A stretch of DNA of 64,000 nt from Flavobacterium cauense R2A-7 (GTDB taxonomy: Bacteria; Bacteroidota; Bacteroidia; Flavobacteriales; Flavobacteriaceae): the NCBI RefSeq assembly GCF_000498475.1, contig NZ_AVBI01000019.1:1-64000 (forward strand). Reading direction: 5' to 3'. Under the pieces are notes generated by a model that saw only the letters and a program-made list of their open reading frames with translations, did not search any database and had not been told where the DNA came from. Position numbers and translations under genes: made by a program. This document shows positions 37,102 through 44,471 of the stretch, piece after piece (position 1 is the first letter of the stretch; every line of letters starts with the position of its first letter).

Positions 37102-37167
37102 AAGCAATGAAGTTCAGCCGATTTATTGAACCTTTTTTCTTGTACCTTTATTAAATATCCTCATAAA

Positions 37168-37788
37168 ATGGCACAATTCATAAAAATATATCCCGAGAAT
37201 CCAAGCGAAAAAGAAATCGCTAGGGTAGTGAAAGTACTAAAGGAAGGCGGATTGATTATCTACCCGACGGACACGGTATACGGATTAGGTTGTGATATTA
37301 CCAATACCAAAGCATTGGAACGTATTGCAAAAATTAAGGGAATCAAGCTTGAAAAAGCCAATTTTTCGTTTGTATGCAGCGATTTAAGCAATATTTCCGA
37401 TTATGTGAAACAGATTGACACTTCCACGTTTAAGATTCTTAAAAGAGCCTTACCGGGGCCGTACACTTTCATTTTACCGGGAAATAACAATCTGCCGAAA
37501 GAATTCAAAAAGAAAACCACAGTAGGTATTCGTGTACCCGATAATGAAATCGCATTGGAAATCGTTCGCCAGTTAGGAAATCCGATTGTTTCTACGTCCA
37601 TTCACGATGAAGATGAGGTATTGGAATATACTACCGATCCTGAATTAATCTTCGAAAAATGGCAAAATCTGGTCGATTTAGTCATCGATGGCGGTTACGG
37701 TGATAATCATGCGTCTACCATTATCGATTTATCCGGACATGAACCTGAAGTTATCCGTGAAGGAAAAGGAAGTTTAGATATTCTGTAG
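37168..37788 (+). CDS. tsaC: L-threonylcarbamoyladenylate synthase (YrdC/Sua5 domain)
   Basis: 206 residues from the ATG at 37168. The earlier in-frame ATG precedes a TACCTTTA box at 37143-37150 and is unlikely. The YrdC domain shows GLIIYPTDTVYGLGCD, KGIKLEKANFSFVCSD, LPGPYTFILPG and TVGIRVPDN. It makes threonylcarbamoyl-AMP for the t6A modification at position 37 of ANN-decoding tRNAs. At 206 residues it has the YrdC domain without the Sua5 extension. Confidence 0.92.
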   Translation: MAQFIKIYPENPSEKEIARVVKVLKEGGLIIYPTDTVYGLGCDITNTKALERIAKIKGIKLEKANFSFVCSDLSNISDYVKQIDTSTFKILKRALPGPYTFILPGNNNLPKEFKKKTTVGIRVPDNEIALEIVRQLGNPIVSTSIHDEDEVLEYTTDPELIFEKWQNLVDLVIDGGYGDNHASTIIDLSGHEPEVIREGKGSLDIL

Positions 37789-37813
37789 AGAATAGATGAT
37801 AAAGAATAGAATA
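37786..37813. repeat. 7-bp degenerate tandem repeat, consensus TAGANNA
   Basis: Four phased heptamers TAGAGAA, TAGATGA, TAAAGAA, TAGAATA. The first includes the stop codon of tsaC. Reverse complement of the family at 11867. Confidence 0.65.
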
Positions 37814-37820
37814 AAGTTTG

Positions 37821-37858
37821 AAAAAAAAACGCCTTGATATTATCAAGGCGTTTTTTTA
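37821..37858. terminator. bidirectional terminator after tsaC
   Basis: ACGCCTTGAT / ATCAAGGCGT perfect stem, three-base loop, with nine A before and seven T after. It can also serve the convergent minus-strand gene at 37900. Confidence 0.92.
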
Positions 37859-37861
37859 ATT

Positions 37862-37896
37862 TGAACACTGAACACTGAACACTGCTATCTGCGTTC
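37862..37896. repeat. 7-bp tandem repeat (TGAACAC)3 plus two variant units
   Basis: TGAACAC three times, then TGCTATC and TGCGTTC in phase. The same degenerate heptamer family appears at 40304-40338. Confidence 0.8.
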
Positions 37897-37899
37897 GGC

Positions 37900-38733
37900 T
37901 TATTTACTCAAACCTTTCATTTCTTTCTCAATCATGTCGTAAAACTGATCGATTTTCGGCATAATGATAATTCTGGTTCTTCTGTTTTTAGCTCTGTTTG
38001 CCGGGGAATCGTTATCCGCTAACGGAATATAAGAACTTCTTCCCGCAGGAATTAACTGTTTCGGATTTACACCTAAATCTTTCTGTAAAACACGAACAAT
38101 TGAAGTTGCTCTTTTAACCGATAAATCCCAGTTGTCTAACAATACCGCGTTTTTAATCGGCACGTTATCGGTATGACCTTCTACCATACATTCGAAATCC
38201 GGTTTGCTGTTGATTACTTTGGCAACTTTACTCAAAACGCCTTTGGCTCTGTCGCTTACTTCATAACTTCCTGATTTGAATAAAAGGTTATCGGCAATGG
38301 AAATCATAACCACTCCTTTTTCAACATTAATATTGATGTCCGGATCGTCAATTCCCACTTCACGTTTTAAACTGGTAACCAAAGCTAACGTAACACTGTC
38401 TTTTTTGGTTAAAGCATCCTGAAGACGGGAGATCTTAAGATCTTTCTCTTTTAAACTCTCTAATGACTTTTCAAGATTTTGGGCACCTTTTGTAGTTAAA
38501 ACAGTCATTTCTTTGGAACTGTTTATTAAATCGGTGTTGTTTTTTTTCAGGTATTCGTTTTGGCTGCTTAAAGCATCTTTTTCGGTAAGACAACTGTTTA
38601 GTTTAACCGTACAGCTGTTCAGCAAATCCTGAATTTCTTTGTTTTTGGCTTCTAATTCAGCAATTTTCTTTTTCGATCCACACGATGTTAGTGAAATTGC
38701 GGCTACTGAAAGGATAATAAAGAATCTCTTCAT
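37900..38733 (-). CDS. OmpA-family lipoprotein
   Basis: 277 residues. Lipobox LTSC (C18), a coiled coil from about residue 22 to 110 (IAELEAKNKEIQDLLNSC, LKEKDLKISRLQDAL), then an OmpA C-terminal peptidoglycan-binding domain with FKSGSYEVSDRAKGVL, EGHTDNVP and NRRTRIIIMP. D and R residues that contact diaminopimelate are present in the HTDN and NRRT motifs. It probably links a membrane to the cell wall. Own promoter at 38757-38789. Confidence 0.9.
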   Translation of the reverse strand: MKRFFIILSVAAISLTSCGSKKKIAELEAKNKEIQDLLNSCTVKLNSCLTEKDALSSQNEYLKKNNTDLINSSKEMTVLTTKGAQNLEKSLESLKEKDLKISRLQDALTKKDSVTLALVTSLKREVGIDDPDININVEKGVVMISIADNLLFKSGSYEVSDRAKGVLSKVAKVINSKPDFECMVEGHTDNVPIKNAVLLDNWDLSVKRATSIVRVLQKDLGVNPKQLIPAGRSSYIPLADNDSPANRAKNRRTRIIIMPKIDQFYDMIEKEMKGLSK

Positions 38734-38756
38734 GATTATTGATTTTAATTGATGTA

Positions 38757-38789
38757 CAAAGTTACAGAGTTCCCAAAGGGCTCAAAAGT
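38757..38789 (-). promoter_or_regulatory. promoter of the OmpA-like lipoprotein gene
   Basis: On the minus strand TTTTG (38789-38785), then 20 nt to TAACTTTG (38764-38757). It places the start of transcription about 15-20 bp before the ATG, and lies between this gene and the upstream glycosyltransferase gene. Confidence 0.75.
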
Positions 38790-38808
38790 TTAAAACGATA
38801 AACTAATG

Positions 38809-39804
38809 TTAAAAATTAGTATCAAAAACCTTACCGTTTTTAAGGAAGTAACGATAAACAATCGAATTTATTTTGAAGTAATTTTTAGACGGAATCCCTT
38901 CTCGTTTGCCTAAAAACTTGAAAATGTGGAAGTAAAAGTAAAAATGTGCACTCAAAATAGCCCATAAATGTTTGGGTTTCCCCTGAAATAAAAAACGGAT
39001 TCCTGCAATACCATCTAAAGACATACGAATGAAAAGCACCGGAAACAATTGCGATACCGGAAGGTTTTTAAGCATCATCCAGGCAGAATTCCTGAAGTTA
39101 AGAAAGGTTTTTCGGGGATTACCGGCTTCTAATGTAGCGCCACCCACATGATAAACCGTTGAGGTTCCGCAATATTTTATGATGTGTCCTTTGTTAAAGG
39201 CACGCCAACACAAATCAATCTCTTCCTGATGGGCAAAGAAATCATCATCAAAACCTTTCAGTTCACGATATACTTCTTTTCGGATAAAGAAACAGGCACC
39301 GGAAGCCCAGAAGATTTCAATAGTGTCGTTATACTGTCCGTTATCTTTTTCAATGGTTTCGAAGATGCGCCCGCGACAGAAAGGAAATCCGTATTTGTCG
39401 ATGAAACCACCGGCTGCACCTGCATATTCAAAGTAGTCTTTATTCTTATAATCGAGTATTTTTGGCTGAATAATAGCGGTTTCAGGTTCGTTGTCAAATA
39501 AGGTAACAATCGGTTGTAACCAGTTTTCGGTAACTTCAATATCAGAATTTACCAAGGCATAAATATCTTCTTCTACAAATCGTAACGCTTCATTATAGCC
39601 TTTCGCAAAACCGAAATTCGCCGTATTTTCTATAATCGTAACCGAAGGAAAATGGGTTTTGATATATTCCACGGAAGTATCAGTAGAAGCGTTATCGGCA
39701 ACATATATAGAAGCTTCAGGAGAATGTTGGATCACCGAGGGTAAAAACTGTTCTAATAGTTTTACACCGTTCCAGTTTAAGATGACTACTGCTGTTTTTT
39801 TCAA
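38809..39804 (-). CDS. glycosyltransferase family 2
   Basis: 331 residues. GT-A fold start KKTAVVILNWNGVKLLEQFLPSV, ADNASTDTSVEYI, ENTANFGFAKGYNEAL, the metal-binding SDIEV region, and GFDDDFFAHQEEIDLCWRAFNKG near residue 210. The C-terminus has hydrophobic stretches that may tether it to the membrane. It resembles rhamnosyl-type transferases (GT2, WbbL-like). The sugar and acceptor cannot be read from sequence. It follows the HsdR_N gene by 20 bp, so the two are probably one transcript. Confidence 0.88.
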   Translation of the reverse strand: MKKTAVVILNWNGVKLLEQFLPSVIQHSPEASIYVADNASTDTSVEYIKTHFPSVTIIENTANFGFAKGYNEALRFVEEDIYALVNSDIEVTENWLQPIVTLFDNEPETAIIQPKILDYKNKDYFEYAGAAGGFIDKYGFPFCRGRIFETIEKDNGQYNDTIEIFWASGACFFIRKEVYRELKGFDDDFFAHQEEIDLCWRAFNKGHIIKYCGTSTVYHVGGATLEAGNPRKTFLNFRNSAWMMLKNLPVSQLFPVLFIRMSLDGIAGIRFLFQGKPKHLWAILSAHFYFYFHIFKFLGKREGIPSKNYFKINSIVYRYFLKNGKVFDTNF

Positions 39805-39824
39805 AAGATGAATCGCGGATTTGG

Positions 39825-40274
39825 TTATTGGTTTTTGAAATCAGGCAATTCCCGAAGAAACTGATAGTGCTCGTTTTCAAAATCCATCCTACAAAAATAA
39901 TGATTTAGTCCGTTGGTTACCATTAAATAATCGGCTTTGAGTGTCATATTGTAGCGGGCAATCTGATCGAAAGTGTTTTGCGAGATGGGAACTTCGGGCG
40001 CTTTGCATTCTATCAGCAGAAAAATACTGCCGTCGGGTTTAAAAACCACCGCGTCATACCGTTTGGTAATGCCGTTTATTTTGAGCACTTTTTCAACGTT
40101 AATGTACGATTTAGGATAATTTTTATCGGTTAGCAGAAACTGTACTACGTGTTGGCGCACCCATTCTTCGGGAGTGAGGACCACAAATTTTTTACGGATT
40201 TCATCAAACACAGCGACTTTATTTTCACTATTTTTGAACCGAAACGCATACGCAGGGAAATTCAGTTTTTGCAT
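39825..40274 (-). CDS. orphan HsdR N-terminal-domain protein
   Basis: 149 residues, a single type I restriction HsdR_N_2-like nuclease-fold domain: FDEIRKKFVVLTPEEWVRQ, then VFKPDGSIFLLIECKAPE with a D...E-C-K nuclease-like core, and QIARYNMTLKADYLMVTNG. No helicase, specificity or methylase gene is near, so this is not a restriction system. The same small protein next to holA is familiar in flavobacteria. The promoter lies directly before the ATG (see 40279). Confidence 0.85.
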   Translation of the reverse strand: MQKLNFPAYAFRFKNSENKVAVFDEIRKKFVVLTPEEWVRQHVVQFLLTDKNYPKSYINVEKVLKINGITKRYDAVVFKPDGSIFLLIECKAPEVPISQNTFDQIARYNMTLKADYLMVTNGLNHYFCRMDFENEHYQFLRELPDFKNQ

Positions 40275-40278
40275 GAAG

Positions 40279-40309
40279 CAAATATAATTTTAAATTGAAT
40301 TAGAAACAA
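40279..40309 (-). promoter_or_regulatory. promoter directly before the HsdR_N gene
   Basis: Minus strand: TTG (40309-40307), 20 nt, TATATTTG (40286-40279). Only 4 nt separate the -7 box from the ATG at 40274, so the transcript should begin at or near the start codon. Confidence 0.6.
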
Positions 40310-40338
40310 CTGATTACCAAACACTGCATACTGACTAC
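40304..40338. repeat. 7-bp degenerate tandem repeat related to TGAACAC
   Basis: Phased heptamers AAACAAC, TGATTAC, CAAACAC, TGCATAC, TGACTAC just before holA. They share the pattern of the array at 37862. Confidence 0.55.
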
Positions 40339-40347
40339 AGAAGAACC

Positions 40348-41352
40348 ATGGACGAAGTTTTAAGAATCATCAAGGACATACAAGCCGGAAACATCAAACC
40401 GATTTATTTTTTAATGGGCGAGGAGCCGTATTACATTGATAAGTTATCGGAATACATCGAAAATAATATTTTACAGGAACACGAACGCGATTTTAACCAA
40501 ACCGTTTTGTACGGACGCGATGTAACGATAGAAGACATTGTTGGGAACGCAAAACGTTTTCCGATGATGGCCGACCGCCAAGTGGTGATTGTAAAAGAAG
40601 CACAGGAATTGTCCCGAACGATTGATAAATTAGAATCGTATGCCGAAAACCCACAGCCTACAACGGTTTTGGTTATCTGCTACAAATATAAAACGCTCGA
40701 CAAACGCAAGAAAGTTACCAAAACACTGGACAAAGTGGGTGTGGTTTTCGAAAGTAAGAAGCTGTATGAAAATCAGGTGGGCGATTGGATGAAACGCGTG
40801 TTGGCCGGCAAGAAACTTAACATCGAACCGAAAGCCGCAGCGATGTTTGTAGATTTCTTAGGCACCGATTTAAGCAGAATTGCAAATGAAATCGACAAAC
40901 TGGCGATTATCCTAAAGCCCGGAGAAACGATTACACCGGCAGTTATCGAGGAAAATATCGGTTTCAGTAAGGATTTTAACCCGTTTGAATTGCGTAAGGC
41001 GATTGGCGAAAAGAACCAACTGAAAGCGTATCAGATAGCGGATTACTTCGCACAAAACCCAAAAGACAATCCAATTGTGCTGACTATCGGATTAGTGTTC
41101 GGCTTCTTTACACAGTTGTTACAGTATCACGGACTGAAAGACAAAAGTCCGGCCAACGCCGCAAAAATGCTGAAAGTGAATCCGTATTTCCTGAAAGATT
41201 ATGATGTGGCGCTGAAGAACTATCCGATGAAGAAAGTGAGCGCGATTGTGAGTACGCTTCGGGATATTGATGTGAAAAGTAAAGGGGTGGGCGCCAATAA
41301 TATTTCGCAACACGATTTGCTTAAGGAGATGTTGGTGAAGATATTTAATTAG
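40348..41352 (+). CDS. holA: DNA polymerase III subunit delta
   Basis: 334 residues. N-terminal IYFLMGEEPYYIDKLSEYIE is the HolA start with a degenerate P-loop region. ERDFNQTVLYGRD, FPMMADRQVVIVKEAQEL and the middle-domain LGTDLSRIANEIDKL follow, then the C-terminal collar domain. It opens the sliding clamp within the clamp loader. Divergent from the HsdR_N gene with a 73-bp gap that contains heptamer repeats. Confidence 0.93.
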   Translation: MDEVLRIIKDIQAGNIKPIYFLMGEEPYYIDKLSEYIENNILQEHERDFNQTVLYGRDVTIEDIVGNAKRFPMMADRQVVIVKEAQELSRTIDKLESYAENPQPTTVLVICYKYKTLDKRKKVTKTLDKVGVVFESKKLYENQVGDWMKRVLAGKKLNIEPKAAAMFVDFLGTDLSRIANEIDKLAIILKPGETITPAVIEENIGFSKDFNPFELRKAIGEKNQLKAYQIADYFAQNPKDNPIVLTIGLVFGFFTQLLQYHGLKDKSPANAAKMLKVNPYFLKDYDVALKNYPMKKVSAIVSTLRDIDVKSKGVGANNISQHDLLKEMLVKIFN

Positions 41353-41420
41353 AGGAAGAGGAAGAGGGAGAAGGCAGAGAAGCAAGCTTTACAAATAAAG
41401 AATAAATTAAACGTTTTATA

Positions 41421-42185
41421 ATGAAGCACTATTGGAAGATAATTGTTGTTTTTGTTTTACTTTTTTTAGTTTATCATGGAGCAGAATACATGATTGTTTT
41501 TAAAAATAATGTCATTGGGTTTTTAGCGCTCCAGGGATTGTTCTTCGTTTTGGCATGGTTTCTTGGGAACTGGTATTCCGGGAACGGATTGAAAGCTTGG
41601 GGGTTGCCGTTTAACAGAAAAGTGTTTAAACTGGCGGGCATTGGATTAGTAATGGGAATATTGCTGTACGGATTGCCTTTTGGGGTTAGTCTTTTATTAG
41701 GAGTGGAACAAGTTATCAATGTGCCAAATCTTAAAACGATGGTTACGATGAGTCTTCCGTTTGCCTTTGGGGTTTTATTTTCTTCGTTTTCGGAAGATAT
41801 TCTCACCCGCGGAATTCTGTATTCGCAGTTTCATACTACTTTAAAACCAGTGTTGTTGGCTTTATGTTCAGCTCTTGTTTATCTTTTAAATCATATTTAC
41901 CGTTTGACGGATGGGCCGGAATCCTGGTCGTATATTTTTATGCTTGGTCTTGTTTTTATTGTTCCGCTTTTGAATACAGGAAACTTATGGTTTACCGGAA
42001 TGATGCATTGGGCCGGCAATGTGTTTTTTCATGTTACCCATAATGTTATCCAAACGGATACTAATGAAGGTGGTATTAGTCCGAATTATTTGTTTGCCCT
42101 TTGTATGATTGCAATTTTACCGATAGTGTGGTTGGTGTCAAAAACTGTTAGTGCCGACTTCAACTCAGGGACAACAACAGTATAA
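41421..42185 (+). CDS. CPBP-like intramembrane protein
   Basis: 254 residues with about eight hydrophobic segments. The CPBP (CAAX protease/bacteriocin-processing) signature is seen in altered form: SEDILTRGILYSQF replaces the usual EExxxR, later LLNHIYRL and MMHWAGNVFFHV supply the H motifs. Because the first Glu pair is E-D, catalytic activity is uncertain. A purine-rich GAGGAA repeat (41352-41375) separates it from holA. Confidence 0.72.
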   Translation: MKHYWKIIVVFVLLFLVYHGAEYMIVFKNNVIGFLALQGLFFVLAWFLGNWYSGNGLKAWGLPFNRKVFKLAGIGLVMGILLYGLPFGVSLLLGVEQVINVPNLKTMVTMSLPFAFGVLFSSFSEDILTRGILYSQFHTTLKPVLLALCSALVYLLNHIYRLTDGPESWSYIFMLGLVFIVPLLNTGNLWFTGMMHWAGNVFFHVTHNVIQTDTNEGGISPNYLFALCMIAILPIVWLVSKTVSADFNSGTTTV

Positions 42186-42230
42186 ATCATTGTTAAGGAA
42201 AGCAGTAATTAATTTAAAATATATAGTGTA

Positions 42231-42261
42231 AAAAGGGACATTCGGTAAGAGTGTCCCTTTT
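42231..42261 (+). terminator. terminator, twin hairpin 1
   Basis: AAAAGGGACATTC / GAGTGTCCCTTTT with loop GGTAA. Nearly identical in sequence, including the loop, to the hairpin at 43538, which lies after the next gene. Confidence 0.8.
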
Positions 42262-42282
42262 CTATTACAATTGCCGAATGTG

Positions 42283-42302
42283 TATCACTAAATTTAGTGA
42301 TA
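42283..42302. promoter_or_regulatory. perfect 20-bp palindrome upstream of a TPR gene
   Basis: TATCACTAAA followed at once by its reverse complement TTTAGTGATA. A third half-site, TCACTAAAA, lies at 42308-42316. It sits 121 bp before the ATG at 42423. There is no T run and no loop, so it looks like a dimer-binding operator rather than a terminator. The protein that binds is unknown. Confidence 0.6.
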
Positions 42303-42422
42303 GCTCCTCACTAAAATGTGGTATTTTATCCCTTATTTCAAATTTCAATGTTGTAAATATTAAATAATAATTCATTTTTGTATGTGGAAAATGCCTCAAA
42401 ATATCATTAAACTGTAAAATTT

Positions 42423-43484
42423 ATGAAAAAAAGATTTTTAGTATTTGTACTTACTTTATTAAGTGGTGTAACGTTTGGTCAGAACAGCACGGAAGCAAAT
42501 AATCTTGTTGAAGAAGGAATTGTTTATCATGACAAGGGTGATTATGAAAACGCACTAATTAAGTATGATAAAGCATTGGAAGCAGATAAGGATAATCTTT
42601 TTGCGCTTACCGAAAAGGCGATGACATTAAATGCTGCAGGTAAATATGCTTTGGCAATTGAATGTTGTGAAAAAGCATTTAAAAGGCATTCCGTTGATAA
42701 CGGTTTTAAAACACTTTATGTGTGTTACGGAAATGCTTACGATGGCTTGAAAAAACCAGAAGAGTCGGTAAAAATCTATAATAAAGGAATTAAAGATTTC
42801 CCAAATTATTATCAACTGTATTACAATAAAGGGGTGACATTGGCCGGTATGAATAAAATCGATGAAGCTATAATGAGTTTTGAAAAATCGGTTTCCTTGA
42901 ACCCTAATCATCCCGGTTCCCACAATGCTTTGGGAAGATTATCAGACAACAGTGAAACGAGGGTTAGAGCGCTATTAGCATATTATCGTTTTATGGTATT
43001 GGAACCTAAAAGCTCAAGAGGAGCTGAAAATCTGAGTTACATTAAGAGGATAATGACAGCCAATGCGGAAAAGAAAGGAGAAAATGAGATTACACTTCAG
43101 TTAGATTCCAATATTCTTAAAGGATTTGACGGGAAGCAAAAAGAGAATAGTTTCAAATCGACCGATTTGATTCTGTCCATGGATGCCGCGTTAGATTATG
43201 ATGATAAATATAAAAATGAAACCCAAATCGAGCGATTCATTCGTAAAACAGGGACTTTCTTTTCATCATTGGAAGAATCCAAAAAAGATAATTACGGTTT
43301 TTACTGGGATTACTACGTACCTTATTTCACCGAAATGAAAGCTAAGGGACTTATAGAGCCTTTTGCTTATATCGCTTTTTCAGGTTCTAAAGACGAAGTG
43401 GTACAAGCATGGCTGAATTCCCATAAAAACGATGTAGCGAAGTTTTATGATTGGAATAAGGCATTTAACTGGAAAGGAAAATAA
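42423..43484 (+). CDS. exported TPR-repeat protein
   Basis: 353 residues. Signal peptide ending GVTFGQ. Tetratricopeptide repeats from about residue 25 to 180 (YHDKGDYENALIKYDKALEAD, YNKGVTLAGMNKIDEAIMSFEKSVSLNP). The C-terminal half has no repeat and ends with WDYYVPYFTEMKAKGLIEPFAYIAFSGSK, a domain I cannot name. Probably periplasmic protein-protein interaction. Both ends of the gene are marked by near-identical hairpins, and a 20-bp palindrome lies upstream. Confidence 0.8.
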   Translation: MKKRFLVFVLTLLSGVTFGQNSTEANNLVEEGIVYHDKGDYENALIKYDKALEADKDNLFALTEKAMTLNAAGKYALAIECCEKAFKRHSVDNGFKTLYVCYGNAYDGLKKPEESVKIYNKGIKDFPNYYQLYYNKGVTLAGMNKIDEAIMSFEKSVSLNPNHPGSHNALGRLSDNSETRVRALLAYYRFMVLEPKSSRGAENLSYIKRIMTANAEKKGENEITLQLDSNILKGFDGKQKENSFKSTDLILSMDAALDYDDKYKNETQIERFIRKTGTFFSSLEESKKDNYGFYWDYYVPYFTEMKAKGLIEPFAYIAFSGSKDEVVQAWLNSHKNDVAKFYDWNKAFNWKGK

Positions 43485-43537
43485 TTGAAATTCCTTTTGC
43501 AACTCGCAAGCATAATTTCGAAAATCATTTGAAATAT

Positions 43538-43570
43538 AAAGGGACATTCGGTAAGAATGTCCCTTTTTTT
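43538..43570. terminator. terminator, twin hairpin 2
   Basis: AAAGGGACATTC / GAATGTCCCTTT with loop GGTAA and seven T. The one stem change from hairpin 1 (G to A) turns a T-G wobble into a T-A pair, so the structure is kept. Convergent genes end on both sides. Confidence 0.85.
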
Positions 43571-43574
43571 AGGG

Positions 43575-44285
43575 TTATTTTCTGAAATCTAATCCTTTGA
43601 TGAGGTTGTATTCTGTGGATTTTGTACCGTATTGTGATTTTACCATTTCTTTGATTCGGGAAGTGGTTTCGGACAGGGTTTTGAAACCGGTTTGACGTTC
43701 GTTTATCTTTGGCTGATAGGCACTGAACTTTTGAGTTACCGCGTTGTTTACGGTTGTGGCATGCGTTAGCAAAGTATTTAATGCAGGAATTTTAATGGCT
43801 ACGTTAGTTGGGTCATAATTGGTGCCGAATTGTTGTAAAAGGGTAATAATATCGGTGAAATTTTGAAGTTGACTTCCATACGATTTTTCAGAACGGCTGA
43901 TGGATTCCTGTGTAGAGTTTGACGTAACCGGAAGTGGCTTTTCGCCTCTGATTTTTCGAACGAATTTATTAACATCTATAAATTGCTGTGAGTTTACCCC
44001 TGATTTTGCTTTAATGTAGGAGTTGACTAACGTGAGTTTTTTACTGATGGAATCCGGATTGGCGTTGAAAGTGTTTTTACGCATTCGTACTGCTTCCGAA
44101 AATTCATGATGGGTGGTTGTGTGCTCGGTTTGAATGGTACTCAGTTGCGATACCAATAACTGAAATCCTGAAGGAGTGAGCTCCGGAATACCGGGATCAT
44201 AGTTTTGAAAGTTGCTGATGAACTGATAAAATTGTTCTGCTCTTGCGAGACGAGCGGCATAAGATGCCTGAGAAGGTGTTGCCAT
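43575..44285 (-). CDS. hypothetical helical protein
   Basis: 236 residues, no signal peptide, no membrane helix. Rich in Ser, Thr, Gln and Asn and predicted mostly helical (ASYAARLARAEQFYQFISNF, HEFSEAVRMRKNTF, TSRIKEMVKSQYGTKSTEY). I recognise no domain. The base composition resembles its neighbours. Upstream of its start lies a 575-bp gap with the decayed heptad array. The gene ends at the twin hairpin 43538. Confidence 0.7.
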   Translation of the reverse strand: MATPSQASYAARLARAEQFYQFISNFQNYDPGIPELTPSGFQLLVSQLSTIQTEHTTTHHEFSEAVRMRKNTFNANPDSISKKLTLVNSYIKAKSGVNSQQFIDVNKFVRKIRGEKPLPVTSNSTQESISRSEKSYGSQLQNFTDIITLLQQFGTNYDPTNVAIKIPALNTLLTHATTVNNAVTQKFSAYQPKINERQTGFKTLSETTSRIKEMVKSQYGTKSTEYNLIKGLDFRK

Positions 44286-44471
44286 GTTGTGTGGTTTACT
44301 ATTTGTGTTTTTGTATTTAATTCGTAAGAATTATTTTGCGAAATTAAAAAAGCTAATTGATAAACAAAAATTTAATTGTAAGAAATTAAAAACATTTTTT
44401 GTTTTTTTAATGTTGATTTATGAAGAAGAAAAGCAGGTGTTTCAAATGCAGTTGCACCGATGTGAAATAGA

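Noticed and set aside
39825..40274. Type I restriction-modification system
   Set aside because: Only the small HsdR_N-like domain is present; no motor, methylase or specificity gene is near. The holA neighbourhood marks it as the common orphan protein.
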